From Pseudolactococcus plantarum (GTDB lineage: Bacteria; Bacillota; Bacilli; Lactobacillales; Streptococcaceae): 64,000 bases of DNA. This document shows, piece by piece, positions 27,683 to 36,869 of the stretch. The stretch is taken from assembly GCF_002441715.1 (NCBI RefSeq), contig NZ_JXJX01000007.1:62001-126000 (forward strand), given 5' to 3'. A model generated the notes under the pieces. That model did not search any database and was not told the DNA's origin. It was given only the letters and a program-made list of their open reading frames with translations. Numbering within the stretch: the stretch's first letter is position 1; every line of letters starts with the position of its first letter. A program made the position numbers and the translations under genes.

Positions 27683-28625
27683 AACGTATCAAGAAGCCCT
27701 TAATGATGGACTACGTCAGATCCTTAGTACACTACCAGAAGCTTATATTCTGGGCGAAGATGTTGGGACTTACGGTGGTGGATTTGGTGTGACAAAAGGA
27801 TTAGTGTTAGACTTTCCAGATCGTGTGTTAGATACGCCCATTTCAGAAGCTGCGATTACTGGTGTTGCAACAGGGTCAGCCTTGCTTGGTAAAAGACCGA
27901 TTCTTGAGATTCAGTTTTCTGACTTTTTGACTGTTGCGATTGATCAGATTGTAAATGAAGCATCTAAAATTCACTTCTTATCACAAGGTAGTCAGTCAGT
28001 CCCGATGGTTATCAGAGCAGCAAGTGGGTCTGGTACAGGCGCAAGTGCACAGCATTCTCAAAGTTTTGAAAACTGGTTTACCCATGTGCCGGGTTTGATC
28101 GTAGCCATGCCATCTAATGCCTATGATGCAAAAGGTATCCTAGTATCAGCGGTAAAAAATAATAATCCGGTGATTATATTTGAACCTAAATCGCTATATA
28201 AAACGGCAATGGAAGTACCTGATGAACTATATGAGGTGCCGTTAGGTGTGGCTAAGCAAGTGCAGTCAGGAGATGATCTAACGATTATCGCTATTGGTCG
28301 AATGGTAGATGTCGCAAAAGAAGTTGCCAATCACTTGTCATACGGTATAGAAATTATGGACCCAGTGACTCTGTCTCCGCTTGATATTGATAGCTTAGCT
28401 GCATCTGCCAAAAAAACAGGACGTGTCTTGATTTTGTCTGAAGCTACTCAGCAATCTGGTATTTCTGCTGAAATTTTTGCTCAGTTGATTGAAGCAGGGT
28501 TTGATGGCAAAATTAGCCGTTTAGGTGCTAAATTTATGCCTATTTCGGCTGCTAAATCAGTAGAGTTAGGGCAGATTCCTACACAAGCTGATATTATGCA
28601 AGCAATTGATACCTTATTGAGTTGA
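27675..28625 (+). CDS. 2-oxoacid/acetoin dehydrogenase E1 component, beta subunit
   Basis: A 316-residue E1 beta subunit with YILGEDVGTYGGGFGVTKGL, the DTPISEAAITGVATGSAL region and a C-terminal transketolase-like domain from about residue 190. I take GTG 27675 as start: GGAAGGCGG lies 7 bases upstream and homologues begin close to this point; an in-frame ATG at 27651 would add unrelated residues. It overlaps the alpha gene by 8 bases, ensuring equal production. Confidence 0.85.
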   Translation: MIKTYQEALNDGLRQILSTLPEAYILGEDVGTYGGGFGVTKGLVLDFPDRVLDTPISEAAITGVATGSALLGKRPILEIQFSDFLTVAIDQIVNEASKIHFLSQGSQSVPMVIRAASGSGTGASAQHSQSFENWFTHVPGLIVAMPSNAYDAKGILVSAVKNNNPVIIFEPKSLYKTAMEVPDELYEVPLGVAKQVQSGDDLTIIAIGRMVDVAKEVANHLSYGIEIMDPVTLSPLDIDSLAASAKKTGRVLILSEATQQSGISAEIFAQLIEAGFDGKISRLGAKFMPISAAKSVELGQIPTQADIMQAIDTLLS

Positions 28626-28636
28626 GGGATGATAAA

Positions 28637-29020
28637 ATGACACAAATCACCATTAAAAATTTGATTACAATCGATCAGCAGACAGAAACGATTCACCAGA
28701 CTTTTTCTGGTGATTACTATCAAAAAAATCAGTCACATTTTTTAGTTTATCAAAACGAATTAGCTGAAAAAGTTGTGATGAAGTATGATCATGAGATGTT
28801 AACCATTACTAGGTTTTCAACGCCTAGTACACTTATAAAACTCCATCCTAAGGTATCAACTCAGGCCGTTATCACAACGCCAGTTGGGCAACAAGTGTTT
28901 GATGTTAAAACAAAAAAGCATGAAATGATACCTGAAGGCTTTAAAACAGACTATGAATTCTTTCAAGGTGACACTAAAATTGCTCAGTATGCTTTGTCAG
29001 TTCGTTTTGAAGAAGAGTAA
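28637..29020 (+). CDS. DUF1934 (YwiB-like) beta-barrel protein
   Basis: A 127-residue protein related to the DUF1934/YwiB family, which has a calycin-like barrel fold and no firm function. The pattern IDQQTETIHQTFSGDYY, LVYQNELAEKVVMKYDHEMLTITR and a C-terminal YALSVRFEEE fit the family. ATG 28637 follows GAGGGATG. It lies 11 bases after the E1 beta gene and is likely cotranscribed, an unusual partnership because YwiB normally neighbours argS or rpoE. Confidence 0.65.
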   Translation: MTQITIKNLITIDQQTETIHQTFSGDYYQKNQSHFLVYQNELAEKVVMKYDHEMLTITRFSTPSTLIKLHPKVSTQAVITTPVGQQVFDVKTKKHEMIPEGFKTDYEFFQGDTKIAQYALSVRFEEE

Positions 29021-29032
29021 AAACCGAACATT
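29020..29032 (+). promoter_or_regulatory. PurBox upstream of purM
   Basis: AAAACCGAACATT fits AWWWCCGAACWWT exactly. With the -10 TATACT at 29090-29095 the start site is near 29102, placing the central G (29026) at about -76, the position known for PurR-activated genes in L. lactis. It overlaps the stop codon of the DUF1934 gene. Confidence 0.85.
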
Positions 29033-29040
29033 AATGTTTA

Positions 29041-29067
29041 AACCTATCATAAATGATAGGTTTTTTT
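29041..29067 (+). terminator. Terminator of the E1/DUF1934 operon
   Basis: AACCTATCAT-AA-ATGATAGGTT followed by a T-run. It sits between the PurBox and the purM -10. Confidence 0.85.
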
Positions 29068-29149
29068 GTGGTTTTATCAAAAATAGGCCTATACTATAAA
29101 AAAAGGCTATTATCAAATATCCTTAATTAAAAGAAAGTTGGAATCAAGA

Positions 29150-30172
29150 TTGTCTGAAAAAAATGCTTACGCGCAAGCTGGAGTTGATGTAGTAGCAGGT
29201 TATGAAGTTGTTGAGCGTATCAAAAAACATGTCAAAAGAACAGAACGCCTTGGTGTGATGGGTGCACTAGGTGGATTTGGTGGTATGTTTGACTTGACGA
29301 CGACTGGCGTTAAAGAACCAGTTTTAGTTTCTGGAACAGATGGTGTTGGTACAAAACTTTTACTGGCTATTGAAGCAGATAAGCATGATACGATTGGGAT
29401 TGACTGTGTAGCCATGTGTGTCAATGATATCATCGCAGCTGGTGCTGAACCACTATATTTTCTTGATTATATTGCAACTGGTAAAAATATTCCTGAAAAA
29501 TTGGAGCAAGTCGTTGCAGGTGTAGCAGAAGGGTGTGTACAAGCCAATGCAGCACTTGTTGGTGGTGAAACTGCCGAAATGCCTGGTATGTATGGTGAGG
29601 ACGACTATGATGTGGCAGGATTTGCAGTTGGTGTTGCTGAAAAGTCAGCCTTGATTACGGGTGAAAAAGTAGCAGAGGGTGATATCCTACTTGGATTAGC
29701 ATCTTCTGGGATCCATTCTAATGGCTTTTCTTTGGTACGTAAAGTATTTGCTGATACAGATTTGACAGCTAAGGTGGCTGAGTTAGAGGATCAAGTACTG
29801 ATTGATAATCTACTAACACCTACTAAAATTTATGTAAATGCTTTGTTACCATTGATTAAAGCAGGATTGATTAATGGTGTGTCACATATTACCGGTGGTG
29901 GATTTATAGAAAATATTCCACGTATGTTTTCAGATGAGCTCGCCGCTGAAATCACTGAAGGGACATGGAATATCCTACCTATTTTTGACTTGCTAGAAAA
30001 AACAGGTCAGATTGCTCACCAAGAAATGTTTGAAATTTTCAACATGGGATTAGGGATGGTTCTTGCTATTTCTCCAGAAAATTTAGCGCAAGCTAAAGCA
30101 TTATTAAATGAGCCAAGTTTTGAGATTGGTAAAATCGTCAAACGTGAGTCGCAAGCGGTTATCATCAAATGA
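29150..30172 (+). CDS. purM: Phosphoribosylformylglycinamidine cyclo-ligase
   Basis: Closes FGAM to AIR in purine synthesis. The 340 residues contain [12 protein letters not shown], the [10 protein letters not shown] motif, [23 protein letters not shown] and the [13 protein letters not shown] region. I start at TTG 29150, giving (M)[12 protein letters not shown], which matches the streptococcal PurM N-terminus and length; an earlier TTG at 29138 is possible. Promoter and PurBox lie upstream, and purN overlaps its stop by ATGA. Confidence 0.95.
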   Translation: MSEKNAYAQAGVDVVAGYEVVERIKKHVKRTERLGVMGALGGFGGMFDLTTTGVKEPVLVSGTDGVGTKLLLAIEADKHDTIGIDCVAMCVNDIIAAGAEPLYFLDYIATGKNIPEKLEQVVAGVAEGCVQANAALVGGETAEMPGMYGEDDYDVAGFAVGVAEKSALITGEKVAEGDILLGLASSGIHSNGFSLVRKVFADTDLTAKVAELEDQVLIDNLLTPTKIYVNALLPLIKAGLINGVSHITGGGFIENIPRMFSDELAAEITEGTWNILPIFDLLEKTGQIAHQEMFEIFNMGLGMVLAISPENLAQAKALLNEPSFEIGKIVKRESQAVIIK

Positions 30173-30726
30173 GAATAGCTGTATTTGCGAGTGGGTCTGG
30201 GACGAATTTTGAAAACTTAGTGACGCAAGGCATACCAGTAACGTTACTTTTTTGCGATAAACGTGACGCACGTGTCCTTGAGAGAGCTCGTGAACTTGGT
30301 GTGACTGCGAAAACATTTGAGTTAAAAGAATTTGATGATAAAGCGGCCTATGAAACTGCACTATTGGCTTTATTAAGTGAGTTTAAGATTGACTTGATCG
30401 TCTTGGCAGGTTATATGAAACTTGTGAGTAAGACTTTACTTAGCGCTTATGAAGGTCGTATCATTAATATTCATCCTGCCTATTTACCAGAGTTCCCGGG
30501 TGCTCATGGCATTGAAGATGCTTGGCAAGCTGGTGTATCAGAAAGTGGTGTGACCATTCATTATGTGGATGCAGGTGTCGATACTGGCGAGATTATTGCC
30601 CAAAAACGGGTTCCAATTTTAGCAGATGATACGCTAGCTACTTTTGAGGCTAGGATTCATGAGATGGAGTACCAACTTTATCCTCAAGTCTTATCACAGT
30701 TAATGACAAAAGGCGATGAAGGATAA
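30169..30726 (+). CDS. purN: Phosphoribosylglycinamide formyltransferase
   Basis: Transfers a formyl group from 10-formyl-THF to GAR. The 185 residues show [13 protein letters not shown] (phosphate binding), [16 protein letters not shown] (catalytic Asn and His) and [13 protein letters not shown] (catalytic Asp). It is translationally coupled to purM and shares its PurBox-driven promoter. Confidence 0.95.
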   Translation: MRIAVFASGSGTNFENLVTQGIPVTLLFCDKRDARVLERARELGVTAKTFELKEFDDKAAYETALLALLSEFKIDLIVLAGYMKLVSKTLLSAYEGRIINIHPAYLPEFPGAHGIEDAWQAGVSESGVTIHYVDAGVDTGEIIAQKRVPILADDTLATFEARIHEMEYQLYPQVLSQLMTKGDEG

Positions 30727-30751
30727 GACCACATTAGCCATTTCAATATTA

Positions 30752-30784
30752 AAAACCTCTTGAACATCATGTTCAAGAGGTTTT
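30752..30784. terminator. Bidirectional terminator after purN
   Basis: A perfect 15-bp stem, AAAACCTCTTGAACA with TGTTCAAGAGGTTTT, around TCA. It separates purN from the convergent membrane-protein gene. Confidence 0.9.
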
Positions 30785-30790
30785 GTTTAG

Positions 30791-31459
30791 TTATAGTCGA
30801 TGTTTTAAGTTTGGAAAGATGCGTTTATCAGCATAAGCAATCAGGGTGCCTTGGAAAAATAAAGCGACCGCTGTCCCGATATTCACAGCAACGATTTGCT
30901 TGAAAATCAGACTGAGGATGAGAATGACTAGTACAGGAATCGAAAAGTTAGTCCACTGTGCCAGTTTGGCATTACCATTAAAGTATTTGAATCTCAAAAT
31001 ATTGGTCATCTCATCTCCAGGATGTAAGATGAGATTTAATCGTTGATAAATAGAGATGGCAATCGCGATGAAGCAAATACCAATGATGTCAAATACAATC
31101 TTAGTCACAAGTGAGAAATTGGCAAATCCTAGATTAAGAAAGAGTTGTTTAAATAAGCCAACGAATGGTCCAAAAAAACTGATGAAGATGATATTACCTA
31201 AAATTCTAGGTAGATCTATTGATCTGGTTAATAATATATTGAGAACTATTTGTGATGCACCATAAATAACCAATACCCAAGAAATTGAGAAATTAAAATC
31301 ATAGGCAATATTGGCAGCAGATGCTGTCCACATACTAGAGCCCATATTGGTTGCAACTGTCAGGCCGTTACCGATAGCATTAATTAAAAGTGAGAGGGAA
31401 AAATAAAAAAAACTCTCATAAAGTGTTGGCTTTCTAAGCCCGAATTCTGTTTCTAACAT
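30791..31459 (-). CDS. Integral membrane protein, YczE/YyaS-like
   Basis: A 222-residue membrane protein with about five hydrophobic helices. SLLINAIGNGLTVATNMGSS near the N-terminus and the layout resemble the YczE/YyaS group (COG2364) of unknown function. ATG 31459 has no strong ribosome site. It stands alone on the minus strand between two terminators and the divergent cls promoter. Confidence 0.6.
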   Translation of the reverse strand: MLETEFGLRKPTLYESFFYFSLSLLINAIGNGLTVATNMGSSMWTASAANIAYDFNFSISWVLVIYGASQIVLNILLTRSIDLPRILGNIIFISFFGPFVGLFKQLFLNLGFANFSLVTKIVFDIIGICFIAIAISIYQRLNLILHPGDEMTNILRFKYFNGNAKLAQWTNFSIPVLVILILSLIFKQIVAVNIGTAVALFFQGTLIAYADKRIFPNLKHRL

Positions 31460-31613
31460 GAGTCTATTATACTATACTGATGCTTTAAATAGTATCATTG
31501 TGTGTTGATATATGCTACAAATATAAGACAGTTAAGTGATAGATTGAATATGCGTAAGGTGCATCAATAAATGTTATATTCTCTTCTTAATTCTCTCATT
31601 TTAAAAAAGAATA

Positions 31614-31622
31614 TGCTAAAAT
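31614..31622 (+). promoter_or_regulatory. Extended -10 of cls, leaderless geometry
   Basis: TG-C-TAAAAT ends six bases before the ATG at 31629. AAAAGA between them is at best a weak ribosome site. Confidence 0.6.
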
Positions 31623-31628
31623 AAAAGA

Positions 31629-33101
31629 ATGATTAATATTTTGGGAAATTTATTGTTATTGATTCGCTCTCATATCAGTATGTTTATTATTATTATAAAC
31701 ATTACTTTATCTTTGATTATTATTTTTCGAGAACGTAAAAGCACATCATCGACATGGTCGTGGTTATTTGTGGTGAATGTCTTACCAATTTTTGGCTTTA
31801 TCTTATATATTTTAATTGGTCGTGGTATTTCTGATTACCGAATCTTTGAGTTGAAATCTCAGATCAGACATGGCTTTAAGCAAGAAATTAAACGTGCGAA
31901 AAAAGCCTATTCTCAAGATAAATTTTTAACTAAAATAACAGATAATCGTGTATTTGGTCAATTATTACATATGCTCTTTATTTCAGAAGATGCCTTGGTA
32001 TCGATGAATACGGAAGTTAAATTATTTACAGATGGTCGAGAAAAATTTGATGCCTTAATTGATGATATTTCAAAAGCAAAACATCATATCCATGTAGAGT
32101 ATTATATCTTTCGGATGGATAACTTAGGTAAGGAAGTCACAAATGCACTCATTGCTGCTCGGAAACGTGGTGTTGAGGTACGTGTCCTGATAGATGCTTG
32201 GGGCTCAAATAGAACAAAGCATCGTGACTTCAAAGCACTTATTGAAGCTGGCGGGGAAGTGGTCTATTTTTTCCCGCTCATCTTACCTTTAATTAACCCT
32301 CGGACCAATTATCGACTCCACCGTAAAATTGTTGTGATAGATGGTAAAATTGGGTATACAGGCGGATTTAATATCGGGGATGAATATGTCACAGTGACTA
32401 AAAAATTTGGATATTGGCGTGATAATCATCTGCGCGTGACGGGTGATGTTGTCTACTCGCTACAAAATCGATTTATCATGGATTGGAATAGTCAGCACCG
32501 CCACGATATCAGTGAATCAATTGCTTATTTTCCTGATAGTACAGGGTCTGGCAATCTAACAACCCAGTTTGTAACGAGTGGTCCAGACAGTAAGCGTGAA
32601 CAGATTAAGATGACCTATCTCAAAATGATCAATGCTGCTGAAGATGAAATTCTTATTCAGACACCTTATTTTATTCCGGATGATGCCATATACGACGCTT
32701 TAAAATTGGCATTACTCAGTGGTGTTAAAGTTAAATTATTAATCCCCAATAAACCAGATCATCCTTTTGTTTATTGGGCAACTTATTTCTTCAGTGGTAG
32801 TTTGATTGATTATGGTGCTGAGATTTATACCTATGAGATAGGATTTGTACATGCCAAAACCATTATCATCGATGGCAAATTTGCCTCAGTAGGCTCTGCT
32901 AATTTTGATTATCGTAGTTTTATGCTAGATTTTGAAGGTAACATGGTAATTTACAGTCATGAAACAGCACAGCAGCTACATGGTAACTTCTTAGAGGATT
33001 TGACAGTCAGTCTGCAGTTAACAAAAGAGCGTTACGAACAACGTTCGGCCTGGATTCGATTTAAGGAAGGTGTGGCTAGATTAATTAGTCCTATGTTGTA
33101 A
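31629..33101 (+). CDS. cls: Cardiolipin synthase
   Basis: Joins two phosphatidylglycerols into cardiolipin at the membrane. The 490 residues have two N-terminal membrane helices (about 5-33 and 44-64) and two phospholipase-D HKD motifs, His231-Lys233-Asp238 in RLHRKIVVIDGK and His408-Lys410-Asp415 in VHAKTIIIDGK. Size and layout match bacterial ClsA. The gene is monocistronic, with an extended -10 box directly in front of the ATG. Confidence 0.93.
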   Translation: MINILGNLLLLIRSHISMFIIIINITLSLIIIFRERKSTSSTWSWLFVVNVLPIFGFILYILIGRGISDYRIFELKSQIRHGFKQEIKRAKKAYSQDKFLTKITDNRVFGQLLHMLFISEDALVSMNTEVKLFTDGREKFDALIDDISKAKHHIHVEYYIFRMDNLGKEVTNALIAARKRGVEVRVLIDAWGSNRTKHRDFKALIEAGGEVVYFFPLILPLINPRTNYRLHRKIVVIDGKIGYTGGFNIGDEYVTVTKKFGYWRDNHLRVTGDVVYSLQNRFIMDWNSQHRHDISESIAYFPDSTGSGNLTTQFVTSGPDSKREQIKMTYLKMINAAEDEILIQTPYFIPDDAIYDALKLALLSGVKVKLLIPNKPDHPFVYWATYFFSGSLIDYGAEIYTYEIGFVHAKTIIIDGKFASVGSANFDYRSFMLDFEGNMVIYSHETAQQLHGNFLEDLTVSLQLTKERYEQRSAWIRFKEGVARLISPML

Positions 33102-33113
33102 AATCCGAACAAT
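33101..33113 (+). promoter_or_regulatory. PurBox upstream of guaC
   Basis: AAATCCGAACAAT fits AWWWCCGAACWWT exactly. The guaC -10 TATAAT lies at 33172-33177, so the central G (33107) sits at about -77, the same placement as at purM. Confidence 0.8.
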
Positions 33114-33183
33114 AAAAGCTAATGTGCGCATAATAATAGTAAACATCTTGGTTCTTATGGCTAAGATGTTTTATAATAGTCTA

Positions 33184-33300
33184 TGGAAGTTGTGATGAGC
33201 AGAGAAAGCTGAACATTTTTCTATCACAATAGCGAAGTTTATCAGCATTAACGATAAATTTGGTCGGTAGCTGCCAATACTAACCTAATTTGGAGAAAAA
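33184..33300 (+). other. Structured 5' leader of guaC
   Basis: About 117 bases lie between the predicted start site and the ATG. Two hairpins are visible: TTGTGAT (33189-33195) with ATCACAA, and TTTATC with GATAAA near 33238-33260. The pattern does not match the purine riboswitch core, so a regulatory role is only possible. Confidence 0.35.
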
Positions 33301-34287
33301 ATGAACAATTTACCAGTTTTTGATTATGAAGATATTCAACTTGTCCCTAATAAATGTATCATCAATAGCAGAAGTGAAGCAGATACATCTGTTACATTAG
33401 GTGGGCATAGCTTTAAATTACCGGTTGTGCCTGCAAATATGCAGACAATCATCGATGAACCTATCGCAGAGTATTTAGCAAAAAATGGTTATTTTTATGT
33501 GATGCATCGCTTTGATGAAGCAGCACGATTACCTTTTATTAAAAAAATGCAAGAAAAAGGCTTGATTGCCTCTATATCAGTGGGCGTAAAAGCTTATGAA
33601 TATGACTTTATTGACGAATTGAAAGCAGCACAAGCTGTACCAGAATTCATCACGATCGATATCGCACATGGTCACGCTGATAGTGTGATTCGCATGATCA
33701 AATACATTAAAGAAACAATCCCAGAAACATTTGTGATCGCTGGAAATGTCGGTACACCTGAGGGTGTTCGTGAGTTAGAAAATGCGGGCGCGGATGCAAC
33801 AAAAGTAGGTATTGGTCCAGGTAAAGTTTGTATTACTAAAGTCAAAACTGGCTTTGGTACAGGCGGATGGCAACTGGCAGCACTACGTTGGTGTGCTAAA
33901 GCGGCAAGTAAGCCTATTATTGCTGATGGTGGTATCCGGACACATGGCGATATTGCTAAATCGATCCGTTTTGGTGCAACTTTTGTCATGATTGGGTCTT
34001 TATTTGCAGGCCATGAAGAAAGTCCAGGACAAACAGTGACTCAGGATGGTGAACTTTACAAAGAATATTTCGGTTCAGCATCTGAATATCAAAAAGGTGA
34101 AAAGAAAAATGTCGAAGGCAAGAAAATTCTTGTCAAACATAAAGGACACCTACAAGATACACTAACTGAGATGAACCAAGATTTGCAAAGTGCTATTTCC
34201 TATGCTGGAGGTCGGGATCTTGCGAGCTTAACGAAAGTTGATTATGTCATTGTTAAGAATTCTATCTGGAATGGTGACAGTATTTAA
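33301..34287 (+). CDS. guaC: GMP reductase
   Basis: Converts GMP to IMP with NADPH in purine salvage. The 328 residues follow the IMPDH/GMPR barrel; catalytic Cys177 lies in [17 protein letters not shown] and the N-terminus reads [17 protein letters not shown], typical of Firmicute GuaC. TTGGAG lies 6 bases upstream. A perfect PurBox near -77 suggests PurR control. Confidence 0.94.
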   Translation: MNNLPVFDYEDIQLVPNKCIINSRSEADTSVTLGGHSFKLPVVPANMQTIIDEPIAEYLAKNGYFYVMHRFDEAARLPFIKKMQEKGLIASISVGVKAYEYDFIDELKAAQAVPEFITIDIAHGHADSVIRMIKYIKETIPETFVIAGNVGTPEGVRELENAGADATKVGIGPGKVCITKVKTGFGTGGWQLAALRWCAKAASKPIIADGGIRTHGDIAKSIRFGATFVMIGSLFAGHEESPGQTVTQDGELYKEYFGSASEYQKGEKKNVEGKKILVKHKGHLQDTLTEMNQDLQSAISYAGGRDLASLTKVDYVIVKNSIWNGDSI

Positions 34288-34324
34288 GCACCTAATAAAA
34301 AAATATATCTGTCAAGAAAAAAAC

Positions 34325-34352
34325 TTGACAGGATATCAAACTATGCTATAAT
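34325..34352 (+). promoter_or_regulatory. rpsP promoter
   Basis: TTGACA (34325-34330), a 16-bp spacer and TG-C-TATAAT (34347-34352) make a near-perfect promoter. The -35 lies in the right arm of a dyad, CTGTCAAG (34309-34316) with CTTGACAG (34324-34331), that has no T-run. Confidence 0.85.
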
Positions 34353-34385
34353 GATAATGTAAAGAAAAAAGAAAAGAGATTTATC

Positions 34386-34664
34386 ATGGCTGTAAAAATT
34401 CGTTTAACTCGCATGGGTTCAAAGAAAAAACCTTTCTACCGTATTAATGTTGCTGATTCACGTGCACCACGTGATGGTCGTTTCATCGAAACTGTTGGCA
34501 CATACAACCCATTAGTAACAACTGAAAACCAAGTAACTTTAAAAGAAGATCGTATTCTTGAATGGCTTGGAAATGGTGCACAACCTTCTGACACTGTAAA
34601 AAATATTTTGTCAAAAGCTGGCATCATGAAAAAATTCCACGAAGCAAAATACGCTTCAAAATAA
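34386..34664 (+). CDS. rpsP: 30S ribosomal protein S16
   Basis: A 92-residue small-subunit protein; [24 protein letters not shown] is the universal S16 N-terminus. It is driven by a very strong promoter and followed by a terminator-like hairpin (34687-34710) before khpA. In most Firmicutes rpsP-khpA-rimM-trmD are together; here an islet separates the pairs. Confidence 0.98.
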   Translation: MAVKIRLTRMGSKKKPFYRINVADSRAPRDGRFIETVGTYNPLVTTENQVTLKEDRILEWLGNGAQPSDTVKNILSKAGIMKKFHEAKYASK

Positions 34665-34686
34665 GCAAATACTTAATTTGCGAAAG

Positions 34687-34711
34687 AAGCGACTCATTTT
34701 GGTCGCTTTTT
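34687..34711 (+). terminator. Terminator after rpsP
   Basis: AAGCGAC (34687-34693) and GTCGCTT (34702-34708) enclose an 8-base loop and are followed by T residues. Confidence 0.7.
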
Positions 34712-34838
34712 TCATCGCTTCATAGTAGTAAAAAATGCCTTTGGGATTATCGTACCTACCTGTAACACTAAGTGATCACATCAAAAATTTTGTGAGATAT
34801 CTTGGCTGGTTACTGATACTAAATGAAAAGAGAAAACA

Positions 34839-35078
34839 ATGGATTTAGATGTACAAGAGCTAGTCTTAACGATTGTCAGACCATTAACGCTTGATCCTGA
34901 CAGTGTCAAAATTGATGTTGTAGATGGTGAGGAATTTACTGAGTTTCACCTTCATGTAGCTGAACAGGATATGGGACGGGTAATTGGGAAACAAGGTAGA
35001 ATTATACAAGCAATCAGAACACTTGTTTATTCTGTACCAGTTGCAGATAAAAGAATTCGCTTATTAGTGTATAAGTAA
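34839..35078 (+). CDS. khpA: KH-domain RNA-binding protein KhpA
   Basis: A 79-residue single KH-domain protein that partners KhpB (EloR) in RNA binding linked to cell elongation. The GKQGR loop in GRVIGKQGRIIQAIRTLV is the RNA-contacting GxxG motif. It follows rpsP as usual, with AAAAGAG as ribosome site. A possible -10 (TG-A-TACTAA) lies just upstream. Confidence 0.92.
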   Translation: MDLDVQELVLTIVRPLTLDPDSVKIDVVDGEEFTEFHLHVAEQDMGRVIGKQGRIIQAIRTLVYSVPVADKRIRLLVYK

Positions 35079-35121
35079 TATTTAGCTGTGATGCTATCAT
35101 ACAAATAGAAGCCAAAAAAAG

Positions 35122-35149
35122 GACATCATTTTTTATGATGTCTTTTTTT
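35122..35149 (+). terminator. Terminator after khpA
   Basis: GACATCAT-TTTTT-ATGATGTC followed by a T-run. It marks the edge of the core operon before the islet. Confidence 0.88.
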
Positions 35150-35243
35150 GTGGTTAAAACGATTGGATTAAGGAGTAGCTGAAATTTATTTAGGCCAAGT
35201 AGCATCCTCTTAAACCAGCAGTTAGATCGCTTTCATCTTAGCG

Positions 35244-35414
35244 TTACTTTAGCTGTCCACGAACAAGGTAAGTATAATATATTTTGTCTGCTCTATCTAG
35301 GTACATTTCTCTGGTGTGTTCTGATAAAAAGAAGCCTTGCCACTTCATCATCCCGCGGTCCTGATAGTTTCTAATCTCTTCAAATTGACTGTAATCTCTA
35401 TTAACATGACTCAT
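35244..35414 (-). CDS. YolD-like small protein
   Basis: A 56-residue protein beginning MSHVNRDYSQFEEIRNYQ. The central DRGMMKWQGFFLSEHT matches the DRGM-KW-P/GF-L-EH pattern of YolD-like proteins, which often sit beside Y-family polymerases (YqjW/UvrX) in Firmicutes. Its ATG overlaps the umuC TGA (ATGA), so the two are translationally coupled. YolD-like proteins are thought to work with the polymerase; the mechanism is not known. Confidence 0.72.
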   Translation of the reverse strand: MSHVNRDYSQFEEIRNYQDRGMMKWQGFFLSEHTREMYLDRADKIYYTYLVRGQLK

Positions 35415-36856
35415 TTTAGACCATCCAATCCACCCGCTGAGTGGCCACCAACTAATTTGCTACGCGTTATCGCTCTTGACCCACTCATTAATACGGTGGC
35501 CTTTTGTACGGATAAAAAACCGTATTGACGCCTTATATCGTCAACAACTTCTTGTACAGTATCTTGTTTTGTGTTTGTGTTATCATCTTCAAATAAAGAA
35601 ATCAACTCAAACGTATCCTCACATAGACTACCAAAAGCAATGCCAAGTCGTCTGACAGCTCCTGTTTGGTATTTATCACGAAAAATAGATAATATAGCAC
35701 GAATTAGCGCAGCAGTACTATTTGTCGCCTCAATGCTGAGTTGGGCATGAATCGCTGGTAAGGGGCTAGCAAATCCATACCCGACATATAAGCTAATACG
35801 TCTTGTTTTTTTCTTTTCACGTCGTAAGCGAGTAGCAACCTGCTCAACAAGCTCAGATAAGACAATCTCTATCTCTCTTTGAATCGTATAGTCTCTTGGT
35901 AAAGTCTGTGAGTTACTGATTGTATGGTGCTTTGGTTTGTATCTTTTAAAGACACTTGATTCATCTATGCCATTAGCATGACAAAAAAGTTGTACGCCCA
36001 ATACTCCAAATTCTTTTTTTAAACTAGCAGGATGTGTATGTGCTAAGTCAAAAACAGAATAAATACCTAGTTGAGTTAACCGTTTTTCTGTCCGCTTATT
36101 GATCCCCCAAAAATCAGTTAGATTGGGGATTTTCCATACGGTAGTTGGGATTGTGTCATAGCACCACATCGCTCGCATATTTTTGCTATGTTTAGCTGCG
36201 TTATCCAGAGCTAACTTTGCGAGTAAAGGATTGCCAATGCTCATACCAATTGTCGCATAGATACCTGTCTGTTTATAAATGGCTTGTTGGATATCACGAC
36301 TTAATAAATCTAATTTTTGTGCTGGTGTGAGTTGTGGATCGGGATAGAAGTAGGCAAGAGAAGAAGTTAAGTCTACAAATCCTTCATCGATAGAATACCA
36401 ACAAATTTCATCTATTGCAGCAAAATCTTGAATAATATGCTGGATTTCCATATTTTTTTTGATATAAGCAGCCATCCTAGGCGGTGCGATGATCGTTCGT
36501 TTGGCCCAAGATTCTATAAATGCTATGTCACTTTTAGCTGGCTCTGGTGCTTTGTTTAACCAGTCTCTTACGACAGTTTGATAATAGCGTTCGTAGTTAA
36601 ATTTTTTAGTTGCTAAATAAAACGGTAAATCACGACTTCGACTGACATTTTTTTTGCCAAATACGCGTTTAAAAGTGGGAGAACTTGCTAAAATTAAACC
36701 AGTCGAGTTGGCAGCATTACTCATGACACATAATGACGTTGTCAACGGATCAAGGCCACGTTCAATACACTCAATACTGGCATAAAAGGATTTCATATCA
36801 ATAAAAGCAATCGCACGATGTTGTTCTTTACGATAATCAAAATCAGGTATAATCAT
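35411..36856 (-). CDS. umuC: Y-family DNA polymerase (UmuC/UvrX-like)
   Basis: A 481-residue translesion polymerase. Catalytic residues are Asp20 in AFIDMKSFYASIE and Asp157-Glu158 in WYSIDEGFVDLT; the thumb HhH region (PNLTDFWGINKRTEKRLTQLGI) and little-finger domain follow. It lies 13 bases after the hdiR-like gene and overlaps the YolD-like gene, giving a three-gene SOS-type operon as in L. lactis hdiR-umuC. Induction by DNA damage is expected from that parallel. Confidence 0.9.
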   Translation of the reverse strand: MIIPDFDYRKEQHRAIAFIDMKSFYASIECIERGLDPLTTSLCVMSNAANSTGLILASSPTFKRVFGKKNVSRSRDLPFYLATKKFNYERYYQTVVRDWLNKAPEPAKSDIAFIESWAKRTIIAPPRMAAYIKKNMEIQHIIQDFAAIDEICWYSIDEGFVDLTSSLAYFYPDPQLTPAQKLDLLSRDIQQAIYKQTGIYATIGMSIGNPLLAKLALDNAAKHSKNMRAMWCYDTIPTTVWKIPNLTDFWGINKRTEKRLTQLGIYSVFDLAHTHPASLKKEFGVLGVQLFCHANGIDESSVFKRYKPKHHTISNSQTLPRDYTIQREIEIVLSELVEQVATRLRREKKKTRRISLYVGYGFASPLPAIHAQLSIEATNSTAALIRAILSIFRDKYQTGAVRRLGIAFGSLCEDTFELISLFEDDNTNTKQDTVQEVVDDIRRQYGFLSVQKATVLMSGSRAITRSKLVGGHSAGGLDGLK

Positions 36857-36869
36857 CGGTTAGACCTAC

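Noticed and set aside
33184-33300. Purine riboswitch in the guaC leader
   Set aside because: The leader is long and structured and the gene is in purine metabolism, but the conserved three-way-junction bases of purine riboswitches are not present.
35014-35205. A 63-codon minus-strand frame starting behind AAGAGG
   Set aside because: It runs through the khpA terminator and antisense to the end of khpA, and its product resembles nothing; the ribosome-like site is probably chance.
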